A stretch of 64,000 bases of DNA from Planctomycetia bacterium (lineage in GTDB: Bacteria; Planctomycetota; Phycisphaerae; UBA1845; UTPLA1). Positions 9,368 to 16,680 of the stretch are shown in pieces. Made by a program: the position numbers and the translations under genes. Numbering within the stretch: the stretch's first letter is position 1; every line of letters starts with the position of its first letter. The stretch spans positions 634,453 to 698,452 of the forward strand of contig JABTTW010000002.1 in the NCBI GenBank assembly GCA_015075745.1, read 5' to 3'. Under the pieces are notes generated by a model. That model was not told the origin of the DNA and did no database searches. It worked only from the letters and a program-made list of their open reading frames with translations.

Positions 9368-9956
9368 TGCAGTGCTCAATTGGAAGCGGTTCGGCGGCTA
9401 CGTCGTGTGGCTGCGTGCTGTTGCGCCGCCACAGATATCGACTGATGCGCCGATCGCCAGGTTGACGGCGGCCGAGATTCAATGGAACGAGTTCCTCGAC
9501 CTGCTCGTCTTGGCCCCGGACACGCAGCATCACCTGATGGTGATGGCGTTCAATCGGTCCGGCTATTCAGAGCCGGTCCGCATTGCCTTCAAGACGGATG
9601 GGGCCGGATCGCCGTCGCTGATACCGTCCCCGGTGCACACGTTGCGTGTGACGCCGTTGGTTGGCGGTGAGGCTGACATCAAGTGGGAATACGACGAGCT
9701 CGTCGGCGAGGCGATCGCCGACAGCTTCGGCGTAGAACTGACTGCCCTCAGCGGGGGCGGCGAAATCATCGTGCCCGACGTTCCCTACGCTGGGCGTGTT
9801 GGCCAGGTGAGGATCGCTGGCGAAGACGGCGTCTATCGGTGCAAGGTGTTCAGCAAGCGAGCCGGGCTCTATGAGCCGGCGGTGCAAAGCGTTGATTTTG
9901 TGCTGGATGGGCTCGGCCCGGTCGGCCAGATATACGGCCCCGAGGCCGTGTCATAG
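9360..9956 (+). CDS. Fibronectin-III-like protein, last gene of tail module
   Basis: The protein has 198 residues and uses TTG 9360, overlapping the previous gene by 8 bp. It shows two beta-sandwich-like segments, the second starting near LIPSPVHTLRVTPLVGG and continuing with ADIKWEYDELVGE, close to a fibronectin-III pattern. It ends at a region with inverted repeats that could stop transcription. A tail accessory or host-attachment role is plausible. No family is certain. It is the last gene of the same-strand module. Confidence 0.55.
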   Translation: MPDAVLNWKRFGGYVVWLRAVAPPQISTDAPIARLTAAEIQWNEFLDLLVLAPDTQHHLMVMAFNRSGYSEPVRIAFKTDGAGSPSLIPSPVHTLRVTPLVGGEADIKWEYDELVGEAIADSFGVELTALSGGGEIIVPDVPYAGRVGQVRIAGEDGVYRCKVFSKRAGLYEPAVQSVDFVLDGLGPVGQIYGPEAVS

Positions 9957-9960
9957 AGCG

Positions 9961-10037
9961 GGCCTCGACGCGGCCGCGAGGCCCGTTCGAGGCGACATCG
10001 AAGGTGGACGCAAAAAGGCTGGCCCAGCGGGCCGGCC
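9961..10037 (+). terminator. Terminator-like hairpins after tail module
   Basis: There are two inverted repeats. GGCCTCG (9961-9967) pairs with CGAGGCC (9977-9983). A stronger stem GGCTGGCCC (10017-10025) pairs with GGGCCGGCC (10029-10037) across a 3-base loop, with one G-T pair. The second stem is preceded by AAAAA and followed by CTTTCC, so the T-tract is weak. It could end the tail-module transcript. Confidence 0.4.
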
Positions 10038-10056
10038 CTTTCCGCGCGCTCGAAAT

Positions 10057-10090
10057 CCGTCCAGTTTTCCGGGCGCGCCGTCCAGTTTTC
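10057..10090. repeat. Short tandem repeat, period 21
   Basis: CCGTCCAGTTTTC occurs at 10057-10069 and again at 10078-10090, each followed by a GGGCGCGC-type stretch. The unit is imperfect and present only twice. No function is evident. Confidence 0.6.
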
Positions 10091-10104
10091 GCGGGCGCGC
10101 ACCA

Positions 10105-10170
10105 CCAACCCACGACCGCCACAAGCGTTGGCACAATCCCCGAAGCCCTTGTGTCACCTTATGTCACCTT
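10105..10170. repeat. 66-bp direct repeat, copy 1
   Basis: This is identical over 66 bases to 10421-10486, starting CCAACCCACGACCGCC and ending TGTCACCTTATGTCACCTT. The end itself contains a short tandem (TGTCACCTTA twice, nearly). The copies are 316 bp apart and lie in non-coding DNA. Confidence 0.9.
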
Positions 10171-10353
10171 CGATTTTGCAGGATTTACGCAAACGTCGCC
10201 GCCCCCGATCCGAGCCGCGCGCGTCAGCAAGCGGTACCAGAAAATCCGGACCCCCAATCGCAATCAACACCAACCGCCGGCCCAATCAGTACCGCCGCCT
10301 CTACATTTTCCTGGACCCTCTCGAATGCCCCCGCGCATCGCCGCCGCTCAAAA

Positions 10354-10389
10354 TTTCGACGTTTCGACGTTTCGACTTTTCGACGTTTC
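10354..10389. repeat. 8-bp tandem repeat, 4.5 units
   Basis: The unit TTTCGACG is repeated at 10354, 10362, 10370 (last base T instead of G) and 10378, with a partial fifth unit. It sits between the two 66-bp repeats. Arrays of this size are prone to slippage. Confidence 0.85.
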
Positions 10390-10420
10390 CGCCCAAAAAC
10401 CACCCAAATCGCGAACCACC

Positions 10421-10486
10421 CCAACCCACGACCGCCACAAGCGTTGGCACAATCCCCGAAGCCCTTGTGTCACCTTATGTCACCTT
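10421..10486. repeat. 66-bp direct repeat, copy 2
   Basis: Second perfect copy of the repeat at 10105-10170. It ends 114 bp before the start codon of the YhaM-like gene, so it could lie in or near that gene's promoter region. The bases immediately outside the repeat differ between copies, so the duplicated unit has sharp edges. Confidence 0.9.
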
Positions 10487-10600
10487 GCGTTTTGCCCGTC
10501 CCACGACGCCGATCCTGCCTTCAGACCGCATGGCGACTCGACGACGTTCCCCTTATATTGCCCGCGCGGACGATACCACGAGCGCCACAGGGAGAAAAAA

Positions 10601-11641
10601 ATGGCCATCGGCAAGACCACCGAACCGTCGCCAAGACGATTCATTGACCAGTTGCAGCCCGGTGAACAGGTCGCCGATCAGGTCTTTCTCATCGCGAAGA
10701 AGGACCTCCGCACCACCACCAACGGCGGCCTCTACATCCACCTGGTCCTCGCCGATCGAACCGGCCAGCTCCTCGGCCGAATCTGGAGCGCCACCCAGGC
10801 CCAGTACGACACCATCCCCGAGGGCGGCTTTCTGCGCATTCGCGGCCGGACCGAGAGCTACAAAGGCGCATTGCAGTTCATCGTCGACGGCATGAAGCCC
10901 GCCCAGAAGAACGAGGTCGAGGTCGGCGACTTCATCCCCAGCTCCGCCTACGACGTCGACAAGATGTGGGCCCGGATGCTGGAGATCCTGCGAACCATCA
11001 AGCATCCCAGCCTGCTGGCCCTGATCAAACAGTTCGTGAAAGACGAGGGCATCGTGTCGGGCTACAAAAAGGCCCCCGCCGCCGTCGCCAATCACCACGC
11101 CTTCGTCGGCGGCCTCCTCGAGCACACCCTCAGCCTGATGGAAATGGCCACGCGGATTCTCGGCGCGACTGACGAAAAGGACAGTCACTATCCGCAGGTC
11201 AGCCGCGACCTGGTCCTCGCCGGACTCTTCCTTCACGACATCGGAAAGACGGTGGAGTTGACCTATGACACCAATTTCACCTACACCTCGCCCGGGCAAC
11301 TGGTGGGGCACATCGTGCAGGCCTCGATCTGGATTGACCGAAAAGCCGCCGAGGTGGAAGACGAGACCGGCCAACCGTTCCCGGCGGACTTGCAGAATTT
11401 ATTGACACATATTGTTCTTTCCCATCATGGCCAATATGAGTTCGGCAGTCCGAAGCTGCCCGCCTGCCCCGAGGCGATCCTCATTCACTACCTGGACAAC
11501 ATCGACGCGAAGCTGAACATGGCCTTTTCGGCGATCCGCGATGCGCGCAATGCCGAGAGCGACTGGACCGAATGGGTAAAACCGCTGGAGACGCGAATCT
11601 ACAAGAAAGACGTACTGAGCCGAGAAACTCCCAACGACTAA
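10601..11641 (+). CDS. YhaM-family 3'-5' exoribonuclease (OB-fold plus HD domain)
   Basis: The protein has 346 residues. Residues about 20-110 form an OB-fold nucleic-acid-binding domain (YIHLVLADRTGQLLGRIW). Residues about 150-330 form an HD phosphohydrolase domain with NHHAFVGGLLEHTLS, LFLHDIGKTVEL, HIVLSHHGQYEFGSP and HYLDNIDAKLN, the metal-binding His/Asp set of the family. Known relatives degrade short RNA, and in some cases DNA, from the 3' end. The start at 10601 is supported by GGGAGA upstream; the frame reads on to 10004 through repeats with unlikely composition. It is followed by two hairpins, so it is probably transcribed alone. Confidence 0.85.
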   Translation: MAIGKTTEPSPRRFIDQLQPGEQVADQVFLIAKKDLRTTTNGGLYIHLVLADRTGQLLGRIWSATQAQYDTIPEGGFLRIRGRTESYKGALQFIVDGMKPAQKNEVEVGDFIPSSAYDVDKMWARMLEILRTIKHPSLLALIKQFVKDEGIVSGYKKAPAAVANHHAFVGGLLEHTLSLMEMATRILGATDEKDSHYPQVSRDLVLAGLFLHDIGKTVELTYDTNFTYTSPGQLVGHIVQASIWIDRKAAEVEDETGQPFPADLQNLLTHIVLSHHGQYEFGSPKLPACPEAILIHYLDNIDAKLNMAFSAIRDARNAESDWTEWVKPLETRIYKKDVLSRETPND

Positions 11642-11687
11642 GCCCGCCCGATGTTGCGCGGGCTAATTGGTATCGATTTTATACCAA
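11641..11687 (+). terminator. Tandem hairpins after YhaM-like gene
   Basis: AGCCCGC (11641-11647) pairs with GCGGGCT (11658-11664). Directly after, TTGGTAT (11667-11673) pairs with ATACCAA (11681-11687) across a CGATTTT loop. The second stem could also be an operator. There is no long T-run, so termination is likely but not certain. Confidence 0.45.
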
Positions 11688-11780
11688 TGTCGTGCTTATG
11701 AGTGATGACAACTTCCACCGGATCGTGTAGGGTATGCGCAGAGATACAGGAGGCAATACTATGTTACTGGAGTTGACAGA

Positions 11781-12200
11781 ATGGCTCGAAAAGTACTGAC
11801 CGAACTGCAATCACTTCTCCGCAAGCTCCAAGCCGAGCGACAGTCCCATCTGGCCGCCATCCAGGAAATCGACGCCACCCTGAGCGAACTGGGTATAGAC
11901 CCAGGCAAGAGTGGCGTCACGCGCGGGAAGCGCCGCGGACGACCGCCGGGCAAAGCCTCCGCAAAGATCGGCGGCCGACGCAAACGACGAAAGTATCCAA
12001 CGAGCGGTACTCAGTCCATCCTGAGCTTCATCTCCAAGGGCAACCGCAACGGCGCCTCCGGCGCGGAAATCGCCAAGCATTGGAAGTCAGAAAATCGAGC
12101 GGGAAGCAGCTACAACATCATCAATATGCTGCTCAAAGCTGGCAAAGTGCGCAAGAAGAAACTCAAGGGCGAACGCGGCAGCCTGTACATGGCCGCTTAA
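11781..12200 (+). CDS. AT-hook / winged-helix DNA-binding protein with N-terminal coiled coil
   Basis: The protein has 139 residues. Residues 1-38 form a heptad coiled coil (LTELQSLLRKLQAERQ), likely a dimerisation part. Residues 48-71 are strongly basic with an AT-hook core (RRGRPPGK). Residues 75-138 look like a small winged helix (GASGAEIAKHW...YNIINMLLKAGKVRK). This layout resembles nucleoid-associated or silencing proteins, where an oligomerising helix is joined to a minor-groove hook. The specific function is not known to me. It is a single gene, close to the phage-like module, with an upstream region of about 90 bp after the hairpins. Confidence 0.7.
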   Translation: MARKVLTELQSLLRKLQAERQSHLAAIQEIDATLSELGIDPGKSGVTRGKRRGRPPGKASAKIGGRRKRRKYPTSGTQSILSFISKGNRNGASGAEIAKHWKSENRAGSSYNIINMLLKAGKVRKKKLKGERGSLYMAA

Positions 12201-12283
12201 GTCGCCGGACCGACCGATCGATAAATCTGGACTCGGCGCCGCGTTTCACCGTGGAGCGGAGTACTCTATCGCGCCCGACATCT

Positions 12284-13798
12284 TCAGAATCGAAGTACGG
12301 TGCTTACGAAGAATCGATCGCTGTCCGGCGCCTCACCGGTTTGCTCCACGAAATTGCCGGGTATGAAATGGGCGTACCCGATCTCGACGGTCAGCAGATT
12401 CGTGATCTTCCGTCTCGCCAAGAGGTCGATCTCGTGGCCGATGAACCGCCCGCTGTGGCCCTCGGGATCGACTCTTCCCGCACGAATCCAGGCATCCCGC
12501 TTGCTCGCCAGCCAATTGGCTCGATAGACGCATGAGAGCTGCGTTTTGGAATCCGGCTCAATGCGAATCTCCATCGCCGGCGAAAGCATGTTTGACCACT
12601 CGAAGAAATCGGTGCTGCCGTAATGGCCGTTCGACGAGCCGAACAACCGGTTGAATTGTTGTTGAACGCCATCGTTCGGCGATCGATCCCCGGAGGCGTA
12701 ATTGAGCCAGGCCGCGAGCCGTGGCTTCCATTTGTGGGCAAAGGTGTAGCCCAACTCGGTGTGAGTTGCCAGGGCCCGATGAGATAGTCCAAGATTGCGA
12801 CCATATTGAAAGGCGGCATCGACGTCGTAATCGAACCGGGTCTTGGGTATATCGCCGTAAGCCCGCAGGCCGAATGTATGAAGTTCGATGTCCTTTTGAT
12901 CCCAACCGCGGCGGTCGTTGTCCAGAATCAGGTAGTACGGTTCAAGGGTGGTCACTGGCGCCCAGCCGCGCCATGCACCAACGAGACCGTATAGCCATCG
13001 CTGCTCGTCACCATGGTCAAATCGCCGCGGCCGAATGGCCACGGGCTGGGCCGCGAAGAATTCCAGCTCCCAAAGTGATTCCTGGTCGCCGGCGCGCAGG
13101 CGAAAACCATCAAAGGCATTCGTCGTATTACGGTAGCCATTTCGACTACGCAGGCGGCGATCGACATAATCATTTGCCAGCCGGCCCACTTGAAAGCTCA
13201 GCGGCTGTCCCTGGCCGGCGGCGTCCTTAAAGTACAGCTCGGCGTACGCCTGAAGAAAATCGTTCTCGTTCACATCCTGCGTCGAGTCGGGAAACTTGGT
13301 GTTAAACGCGCGAGAATCCTGGAACTCAACTCCGAATCGAAAGGGATCGAGGATGTCCTGAATCCCCAGGAAAGACCGAGATCGCATCAGGAATGGCTGG
13401 CTGCGTGTCAGGTCCTTGGTGTAGTCGTCGTCGAAGTAGTCATATCTTGTTCGCTGTTCCACACCGAAGAGCAACCAATCGACCGGTTCGAGCGGGTCGT
13501 AACCCCACTCGCTAATGGGCCTGGCGTAGGACGCCGGTTCCTCGCTGCGGCTCGTGGACATCGCCTTGGCGTGATAATAGTACTTTGGTGGTTTCTGATC
13601 GCTGGGCTGACTTGCGGAGCTTTCCGCAGGCTGACTTGTTACTGGGAGATTGCTGTCGGCATTGTGTTGTGGCAATGATTCGTCGGACGACTCCGACTGG
13701 GCGAGCGCAACGCCGCGCATTAAGAGCAGCAGGATGATGGAACAGGCAATTGGTAATCGGCCGACTCGCCCCGGTCCATCAATCGATGCGGCTTCCAT
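12284..13798 (-). CDS. Alginate-export-like outer-membrane beta-barrel protein
   Basis: This 504-residue protein has a signal peptide (IACSIILLLLMRGVALAQ, cut near residue 34), a Ser/Gln/Pro-rich linker of about 40 residues, and then alternating beta strands to the C-terminus. It ends with the terminal aromatic typical of outer-membrane barrels (FFVSTVLRF). Strand and turn patterns such as VGRLANDYVDRRLRSRNGYR and LAAWLNYASGDRSPNDG fit the alginate-export (AlgE-like) porin family. It would sit in the outer membrane and pass polysaccharide or other solutes. No alginate-synthesis genes are nearby, so the substrate is unknown. The nearest gene on the same strand lies 67 bp upstream. Confidence 0.75.
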   Translation of the reverse strand: MEAASIDGPGRVGRLPIACSIILLLLMRGVALAQSESSDESLPQHNADSNLPVTSQPAESSASQPSDQKPPKYYYHAKAMSTSRSEEPASYARPISEWGYDPLEPVDWLLFGVEQRTRYDYFDDDYTKDLTRSQPFLMRSRSFLGIQDILDPFRFGVEFQDSRAFNTKFPDSTQDVNENDFLQAYAELYFKDAAGQGQPLSFQVGRLANDYVDRRLRSRNGYRNTTNAFDGFRLRAGDQESLWELEFFAAQPVAIRPRRFDHGDEQRWLYGLVGAWRGWAPVTTLEPYYLILDNDRRGWDQKDIELHTFGLRAYGDIPKTRFDYDVDAAFQYGRNLGLSHRALATHTELGYTFAHKWKPRLAAWLNYASGDRSPNDGVQQQFNRLFGSSNGHYGSTDFFEWSNMLSPAMEIRIEPDSKTQLSCVYRANWLASKRDAWIRAGRVDPEGHSGRFIGHEIDLLARRKITNLLTVEIGYAHFIPGNFVEQTGEAPDSDRFFVSTVLRF

Positions 13799-13865
13799 TC
13801 AGGCAGGCCTCGCGACGATGTTCGTGTCCTGTGCCTCTTGCCGGACCCAAGCACGAACTGCTGTT

Positions 13866-14201
13866 CTAATCAATCTTCGCCAATGCTGAATCAAGATCCC
13901 TGGACACGTCGAAGAACTTGTCCAGATGGGTCGTCTTGAGCACAGCCTCAACGAAAGGACTGACCGCCGCAAGCATGAACTTGACGCCCTGTGAATTCGC
14001 AAGGGCGGTGATGCGCACCAGGTCGCCGAGGCCTGCGGAGCTGATGTAGCTGACCTGGGACATTTCAAGAATGACGCCGCCTTTGCCTTCATCCAGTAAT
14101 TTGGTGACCGGTTCGACCCAGTCGCGATCGTCTCCCCCGGTCATCGAACCATTTAGAAAGACGACCTTGGCCGATCCTCGTTGTTCTTCGTGCACTTTCA
14201 T
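13866..14201 (-). CDS. STAS-domain anti-sigma factor antagonist
   Basis: The protein has 111 residues from ATG 14201; a further upstream ATG at 14249 would overlap the next gene. The start is chosen for the GAAAGG ribosome site 6 bases upstream and for the usual family length of about 110. The conserved STAS phosphorylation loop is visible (MSQVSYISSAGLGDLVRI, with Ser-Ser-Ala-Gly-Leu). In the family, a serine there is phosphorylated by an anti-sigma kinase, which controls partner switching. No kinase or phosphatase partner lies next to it. It may act in stress or envelope signalling. Confidence 0.8.
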   Translation of the reverse strand: MKVHEEQRGSAKVVFLNGSMTGGDDRDWVEPVTKLLDEGKGGVILEMSQVSYISSAGLGDLVRITALANSQGVKFMLAAVSPFVEAVLKTTHLDKFFDVSRDLDSALAKID

Positions 14202-14235
14202 GAATGCCTTTCGATCGGCCAGAATCGGGCCGAGT

Positions 14236-14616
14236 TCAATTGCCATCATTGCTCAGGGCGTCACGGTCGGCGCGGTCATCGCTAGTCTGCTGCTTGCGCT
14301 CCAGATCAATGCTCGCTCGCCCATCCTTCCAGCCGCGATCATATCCCTGGCCGTATTCCTTATCCATGATCCACAGCCACGCCCAGCCGGCATGATCATC
14401 CATCCAGGATTCCTTGGCCTCCCTCATGCCATCGCGGTAGCCACGATTGTATTCGCCGCCCGAATACTTGATGGTTCGAGCCTCGCCGGTGCTCATGCCG
14501 TCCTCGCAACCGGGAAGCGCAAGCCCGAACAGCATCGCCCCGCAGCACAGAAACAGCAGCGGTAACCCAAGATAGGCGGCGAGGCGAATGGGAAAAGATT
14601 TCGAGCGTGACCGCAT
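14236..14616 (-). CDS. Small lipoprotein-like or membrane-anchored protein
   Basis: The protein has 126 residues. It starts with a basic N-terminus and a hydrophobic stretch (LAAYLGLPLLFLCCGAMLFG) ending in LPGC, a possible though imperfect lipobox with Cys near residue 37. The remainder is soluble and rich in Gly, Tyr and charged residues with a repeated pattern (YNRGYRDGM and YGQGYDRGW), suggesting a short internal duplication. I recognise no family. The gene is followed on the same strand by the STAS gene and preceded by the CII-like gene at short spacing, which suggests one operon. Confidence 0.55.
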   Translation of the reverse strand: MRSRSKSFPIRLAAYLGLPLLFLCCGAMLFGLALPGCEDGMSTGEARTIKYSGGEYNRGYRDGMREAKESWMDDHAGWAWLWIMDKEYGQGYDRGWKDGRASIDLERKQQTSDDRADRDALSNDGN

Positions 14617-14632
14617 CTGCTCCCCTCGAACT

Positions 14633-15109
14633 CTATTTCATTCTGGATTCGCGATATACGCCGCGTTCGCAGGCGACGACGAAAGTCTCTGCGTTTGTCT
14701 TGAGCAGCTCCCAATCGTGACGGATTCGGTCCGCTTCGTCCGCCTCGATGTGGCCGTCATTGGCCACGGCGTCGCTCACCTCATTGAGGAGCTCGCTGAA
14801 GGCGCGCACCAGTTGCTGGGTCGACTGGAGCAGGTCTGTGTTGATGTTCGCGCTTTGCTCCTCAGGATTGTGAACAAAGAAACCACCCGCCTCGTGGCAC
14901 AGCCAACTGACCACGGGAATGTGCGAAGTGACGCGGACGATCTCTCTGATGCGATCGAGAGGATTGCGCGCGCCGCTGGCATCGGGGTCATCGCTTTCCG
15001 ACTCTTCGCACCATTTGTAGACGAGCGCCGGACTGAGTCGCAACTCGGCGGCCAACGCCTTGACGCCGACCTTTTCGGCGGCTTCCTTGAGCACTTCGTG
15101 TGATTCCAT
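14633..15109 (-). CDS. Phage CII-like regulatory protein
   Basis: This 158-residue protein begins with a helix-turn-helix-like part (EKVGVKALAAELRLSPALVY) and a WCEE motif. Residues 46-100 contain NPLDRIREIVRVTSHIPVVSW and a helical tail. The pattern matches the phage regulatory CII-type family that I know from proteobacterial phages and from planctomycete chromosomes. It probably binds DNA and regulates transcription. It is the first gene of a three-gene minus-strand set and is divergent from ksgA, with about 130 bp between them. Whether it controls the tail module upstream is not shown. Confidence 0.65.
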   Translation of the reverse strand: MESHEVLKEAAEKVGVKALAAELRLSPALVYKWCEESESDDPDASGARNPLDRIREIVRVTSHIPVVSWLCHEAGGFFVHNPEEQSANINTDLLQSTQQLVRAFSELLNEVSDAVANDGHIEADEADRIRHDWELLKTNAETFVVACERGVYRESRMK

Positions 15110-15243
15110 TTCGCTCTCCGCCTACCGCCCTCACCCCAATGCGGCGAACAATGAACACGCCTGTCCGCTCAGCCATGCCCACGGTCGGGCTCCAATTAAT
15201 TCAGTGTGCGCACTATAATCCCAACTTCGCGGGAGCACACGCA

Positions 15244-16131
15244 TTGCCAAACGACGGCCCCATTCCTACAGCCCAATCGCTTACGAACATCAGGAAGCTC
15301 CTCGATGAGGCCGGCCTGTCACCGCGAAAGCGTCACGGTCAGCATTTTCTGATTGACGCGAATCTCATGCAAGTGCTCGTAGATGCCGCGGAACTGTCGC
15401 GAAACGACTGCGTTATCGAGGTCGGCGTCGGCACCGGAAGTCTGACGAATCTGCTCGCTGCCCGGTGCGGTCGGGTACTGGGGATCGAGATTGATACCAA
15501 TATCCTGCGCGTCGCGGAAGAGGCCCTCGCCCATCGGACCAATGTCACGCTGATCAACGCGGACGCCCTGCGGAGCAAATCCACGCTGAGCGAGGAACTG
15601 CTGGCCGGAGTACGTGGCGCGATGCTCGATGGGCACAAGACCCTGAAGCTCGTCGCCAATTTGCCGTATGACATTGCCACGCCACTCGTGATCAACCTGC
15701 TGCTGTCGGACCTCCCCCTCGCGCGGCTTTGTTTTACTGTTCAGAAGGAAGTGGGCGATCGCTTCACGGCCGCGCCTGATACGTCCGATTACGGCGCGGT
15801 GGCGATCATCGCCCAGACCCTTTCGCGGGTAACCCGGATTGCGCGTGTGCCGGCGGAGGCTTTTTGGCCACGTCCAAAGGTTGAGTCCGCCATGATCCGA
15901 CTGGACCCCTGCTCCGCGGACGCCCGACCGGCGGGACCACCGTCAGAATTCGCCCAGTTCGTCCGCGGCTTTTTCCAGCACCGGCGCAAGACCATGTCGC
16001 ATTTAATCAAGCGGCGGCCTGAGCTGGCGAATGGCGAAGGGGCTTTGGAAGCGGCGGGCATTGACCCTCGCGCCCGTCCGGAACAACTCAGCGTTTCCCA
16101 GTGGCATCAACTGTACAAATCGACGCGATGA
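15244..16131 (+). CDS. ksgA: 16S rRNA (adenine-N6,N6) dimethyltransferase KsgA/RsmA
   Basis: The protein has 295 residues from TTG 15244. It dimethylates two adjacent adenines near the 3' end of 16S rRNA. Visible motifs are GQHFLID at residues 32-38, the SAM-binding EVGVGTGSLT at 59-68, and the catalytic NLPY (VANLPYDIATP). Later comes the VPAEAFWPRPKVESAMIRL segment of the family. The frame extends upstream to 15100, but that part has no family similarity, and GGGAG lies nine bases before the TTG. ATG 15175 is a fallback start. The stop overlaps the next gene (ATGA). Confidence 0.92.
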   Translation: MPNDGPIPTAQSLTNIRKLLDEAGLSPRKRHGQHFLIDANLMQVLVDAAELSRNDCVIEVGVGTGSLTNLLAARCGRVLGIEIDTNILRVAEEALAHRTNVTLINADALRSKSTLSEELLAGVRGAMLDGHKTLKLVANLPYDIATPLVINLLLSDLPLARLCFTVQKEVGDRFTAAPDTSDYGAVAIIAQTLSRVTRIARVPAEAFWPRPKVESAMIRLDPCSADARPAGPPSEFAQFVRGFFQHRRKTMSHLIKRRPELANGEGALEAAGIDPRARPEQLSVSQWHQLYKSTR

Positions 16132-16670
16132 CGGAGCAGGGTCCGGACGTTATACTCGATTCCAACGGCGCACCAGCCATTGCGGCCAAGACTCAGGATA
16201 GACGCATGCCCTCACCGGACCATCCTTACGAGACGCTGACCAACACGCACCTCGTCAAGGGCGAGGACCTGAATCATCACAAGACGCTCTATGGCGGGCG
16301 ATGTGTTGAATGGTGCGTCCACATGGCTTACCTGACGGCGCAGAACTGCTTCGCGGAGTCGCGATCTCTTGTCTTTATGTCGATTCGCAGCCTCTCGATG
16401 AGGTCGTCCGCCCGAATCGGTGACATGGTCCAGTTTGTGGGCCGCGTCGATTATGTTGGTGAGTCCACGATCGGCATTCGCATCGACGCTTACAAGGTGC
16501 AACCCAAAGAAGACCAGAAGCCGGTCGCCACCGGCACGTTTCTTTTCTGCACAGTCGACGAAGACGGCAAGGCAATACCGCACGGGCTGCCGGCTTTGAA
16601 GGATCAGTCGGCCGCGAAGAACGCTCGATGGACGGCCGCCGCCCAGGAAGTCGTATCCGCCCGCAACTGA
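16128..16670 (+). CDS. Acyl-CoA thioesterase (hotdog fold)
   Basis: The protein has 180 residues and starts at ATG 16128, overlapping the ksgA stop. The hotdog-domain signature of the YciA/acyl-CoA hydrolase group is visible: HHKTLYGGRCVEWCVHMAYL near residue 50, then RSLSMRSSARIGDMVQFVGR and VATGTFLFCTVDEDGKAIPHGLP. Members cleave acyl-CoA to free acid and CoA in the cytoplasm. The Asn/His/Gly-rich active-site loop is intact in outline. The first 25 residues may be non-homologous, with ATG 16206 an alternative start. It sits in an operon with ksgA and mnmE. Confidence 0.8.
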   Translation: MTEQGPDVILDSNGAPAIAAKTQDRRMPSPDHPYETLTNTHLVKGEDLNHHKTLYGGRCVEWCVHMAYLTAQNCFAESRSLVFMSIRSLSMRSSARIGDMVQFVGRVDYVGESTIGIRIDAYKVQPKEDQKPVATGTFLFCTVDEDGKAIPHGLPALKDQSAAKNARWTAAAQEVVSARN

Positions 16671-16680
16671 CGCGGTCAGC

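Larger units (their letters stand above)
9957..10600 (+). other. Non-coding region with repeats between tail module and YhaM-like gene
   Basis: I see no credible gene here; the frames that run through it have odd Pro/Arg/His-rich composition. It holds inverted repeats at 9961-9983 and 10017-10037, a 21-bp-period repeat at 10057-10090, a perfect 66-bp direct repeat at 10105-10170 and 10421-10486, and an 8-bp tandem array at 10354-10389. The + strand is markedly C-rich and G-poor compared with the coding flanks. The promoter and ribosome site (GGGAGAAAAAA) of the next gene must lie at the right end. Confidence 0.7.

Noticed and set aside
10105..10486. Possible CRISPR array
   Set aside because: Only two long repeats with one 250-bp spacer and no cas genes. 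The 8-bp array is too short a unit.
10004..10600. Upstream extension of the YhaM-like frame and other Pro/Arg-rich frames
   Set aside because: The stretch contains direct and tandem repeats that would be translated in shifted phase, and the real start has its own ribosome site at 10591-10594.
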